From: Accumulibacter sp.
GTDB lineage: Bacteria; Pseudomonadota; Gammaproteobacteria; Burkholderiales; Rhodocyclaceae
Direction of reading: 5' to 3'
Assembly: GCA_031257115.1 (NCBI GenBank)
Contig: JAIRPF010000029.1
Span: 1-35,434 of the forward strand
Length of the DNA stretch: 35,434 bases
Shown: positions 35,311 through 35,434 of the stretch, one piece after another
Numbering within the stretch: the first letter of the stretch is position 1
How the letters are laid out: each line of letters starts with the position of its first letter
Notes under the pieces: generated by a model
Databases searched by the model: none
Seen by the model: only the letters and a program-made list of their open reading frames with translations
What the model was told of the DNA's origin: nothing
Program-made: the position numbers and the translations under genes

Positions 35311-35434
35311 CATGTCCGCCGTGGTCGAACGCTTTTCGCTCTTGACTTTCGCCGCGTTTGCCGAGGTCAAATCGGTTCTTCAGCCCGGCGAATGTTCACG
35401 CGCTTTGCACCGCCACCGGGCGAACCTTGCTCGC

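Larger units (their letters stand above)
34730..35434. other. Gene-free right end made of repeats
   Basis: No coding gene is supported. 34787-34840 is a reverse-oriented fragment matching 25911-25965 (TTTCCTGAGGGATG, ACGCCAAAGGCG, GGAGTTTGGCGG). A tandem repeat at 34891-34944 and an inverted-repeat element at 34945-35310 follow. Bases 35311-35434 show nothing I recognise. Confidence 0.6.

Overview
The window looks like a chromosome segment of a high-GC Gram-negative bacterium, most likely a betaproteobacterium. The evidence is an ungapped division and cell wall (dcw) cluster in the order mraZ to ftsZ, murE with the meso-diaminopimelate motif, LPS inner-core genes (waaA, waaC), and ATTCCC-N8-GGGAAT repeats like those of Neisseria. 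The genus cannot be fixed from sequence alone. Because the third codon position is GC-rich, most genes carry long open antisense frames, which are not annotated.

Region 1 (1-7042) holds a CUT1-type carbohydrate ABC importer split in two. The ATPase and binding protein (570-3035) end at a strong terminator, and the two permeases (5335-7042) follow 2.3 kb later. The gap is accessory DNA: an integron attC site, an AT-rich secreted-protein ORF, a DUF4160/DUF2442 pair, a truncated antitoxin-like ORF, a duplicated gene leader, and several palindromic and dRS3-like repeats.

Region 2 (7067-8800) is a tRNA-Ser(GGA) gene with its own promoter. It is followed by a decayed tyrosine integrase, a small orphan ORF and a decayed IS5-type transposase. 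This reads as the scar of an integrated element next to the dcw cluster.

Region 3 (8829-25529) is the dcw operon: mraZ, rsmH, ftsL, ftsI, murE, murF, mraY, murD, ftsW, murG, murC, ddl, ftsQ, ftsA, ftsZ. Most junctions overlap by a few bases, implying translational coupling. It makes the UDP-MurNAc-pentapeptide and lipid I/II precursors and the septal machinery. The promoter carries 10-bp-spaced AGTGC repeats, a candidate MraZ operator. The one break, between murC and ddl, holds an inverted pair of quadruplex-type G/C tracts and a 52-codon ORF that bridges the two genes. A near copy of the C-tract sits directly before the start of the first permease at 5335.

Region 4 (25530-34729) begins with a repeat-rich convergent gap, then an iron-type alcohol dehydrogenase and waaC-waaA on the minus strand. 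On the plus strand follow a short-chain reductase, a PglC-like sugar-phosphate transferase and a WbpM-type 4,6-dehydratase. Together these three could make UDP-QuiNAc (or a related sugar) and load it on undecaprenyl phosphate to start an O-antigen or capsule unit. apaH follows, preceded by an attenuator-like set of hairpins. The right end (34730-35434) has no gene but holds a 9-bp tandem repeat beside a roughly 366-bp element with terminal inverted repeats of about 100 bp.
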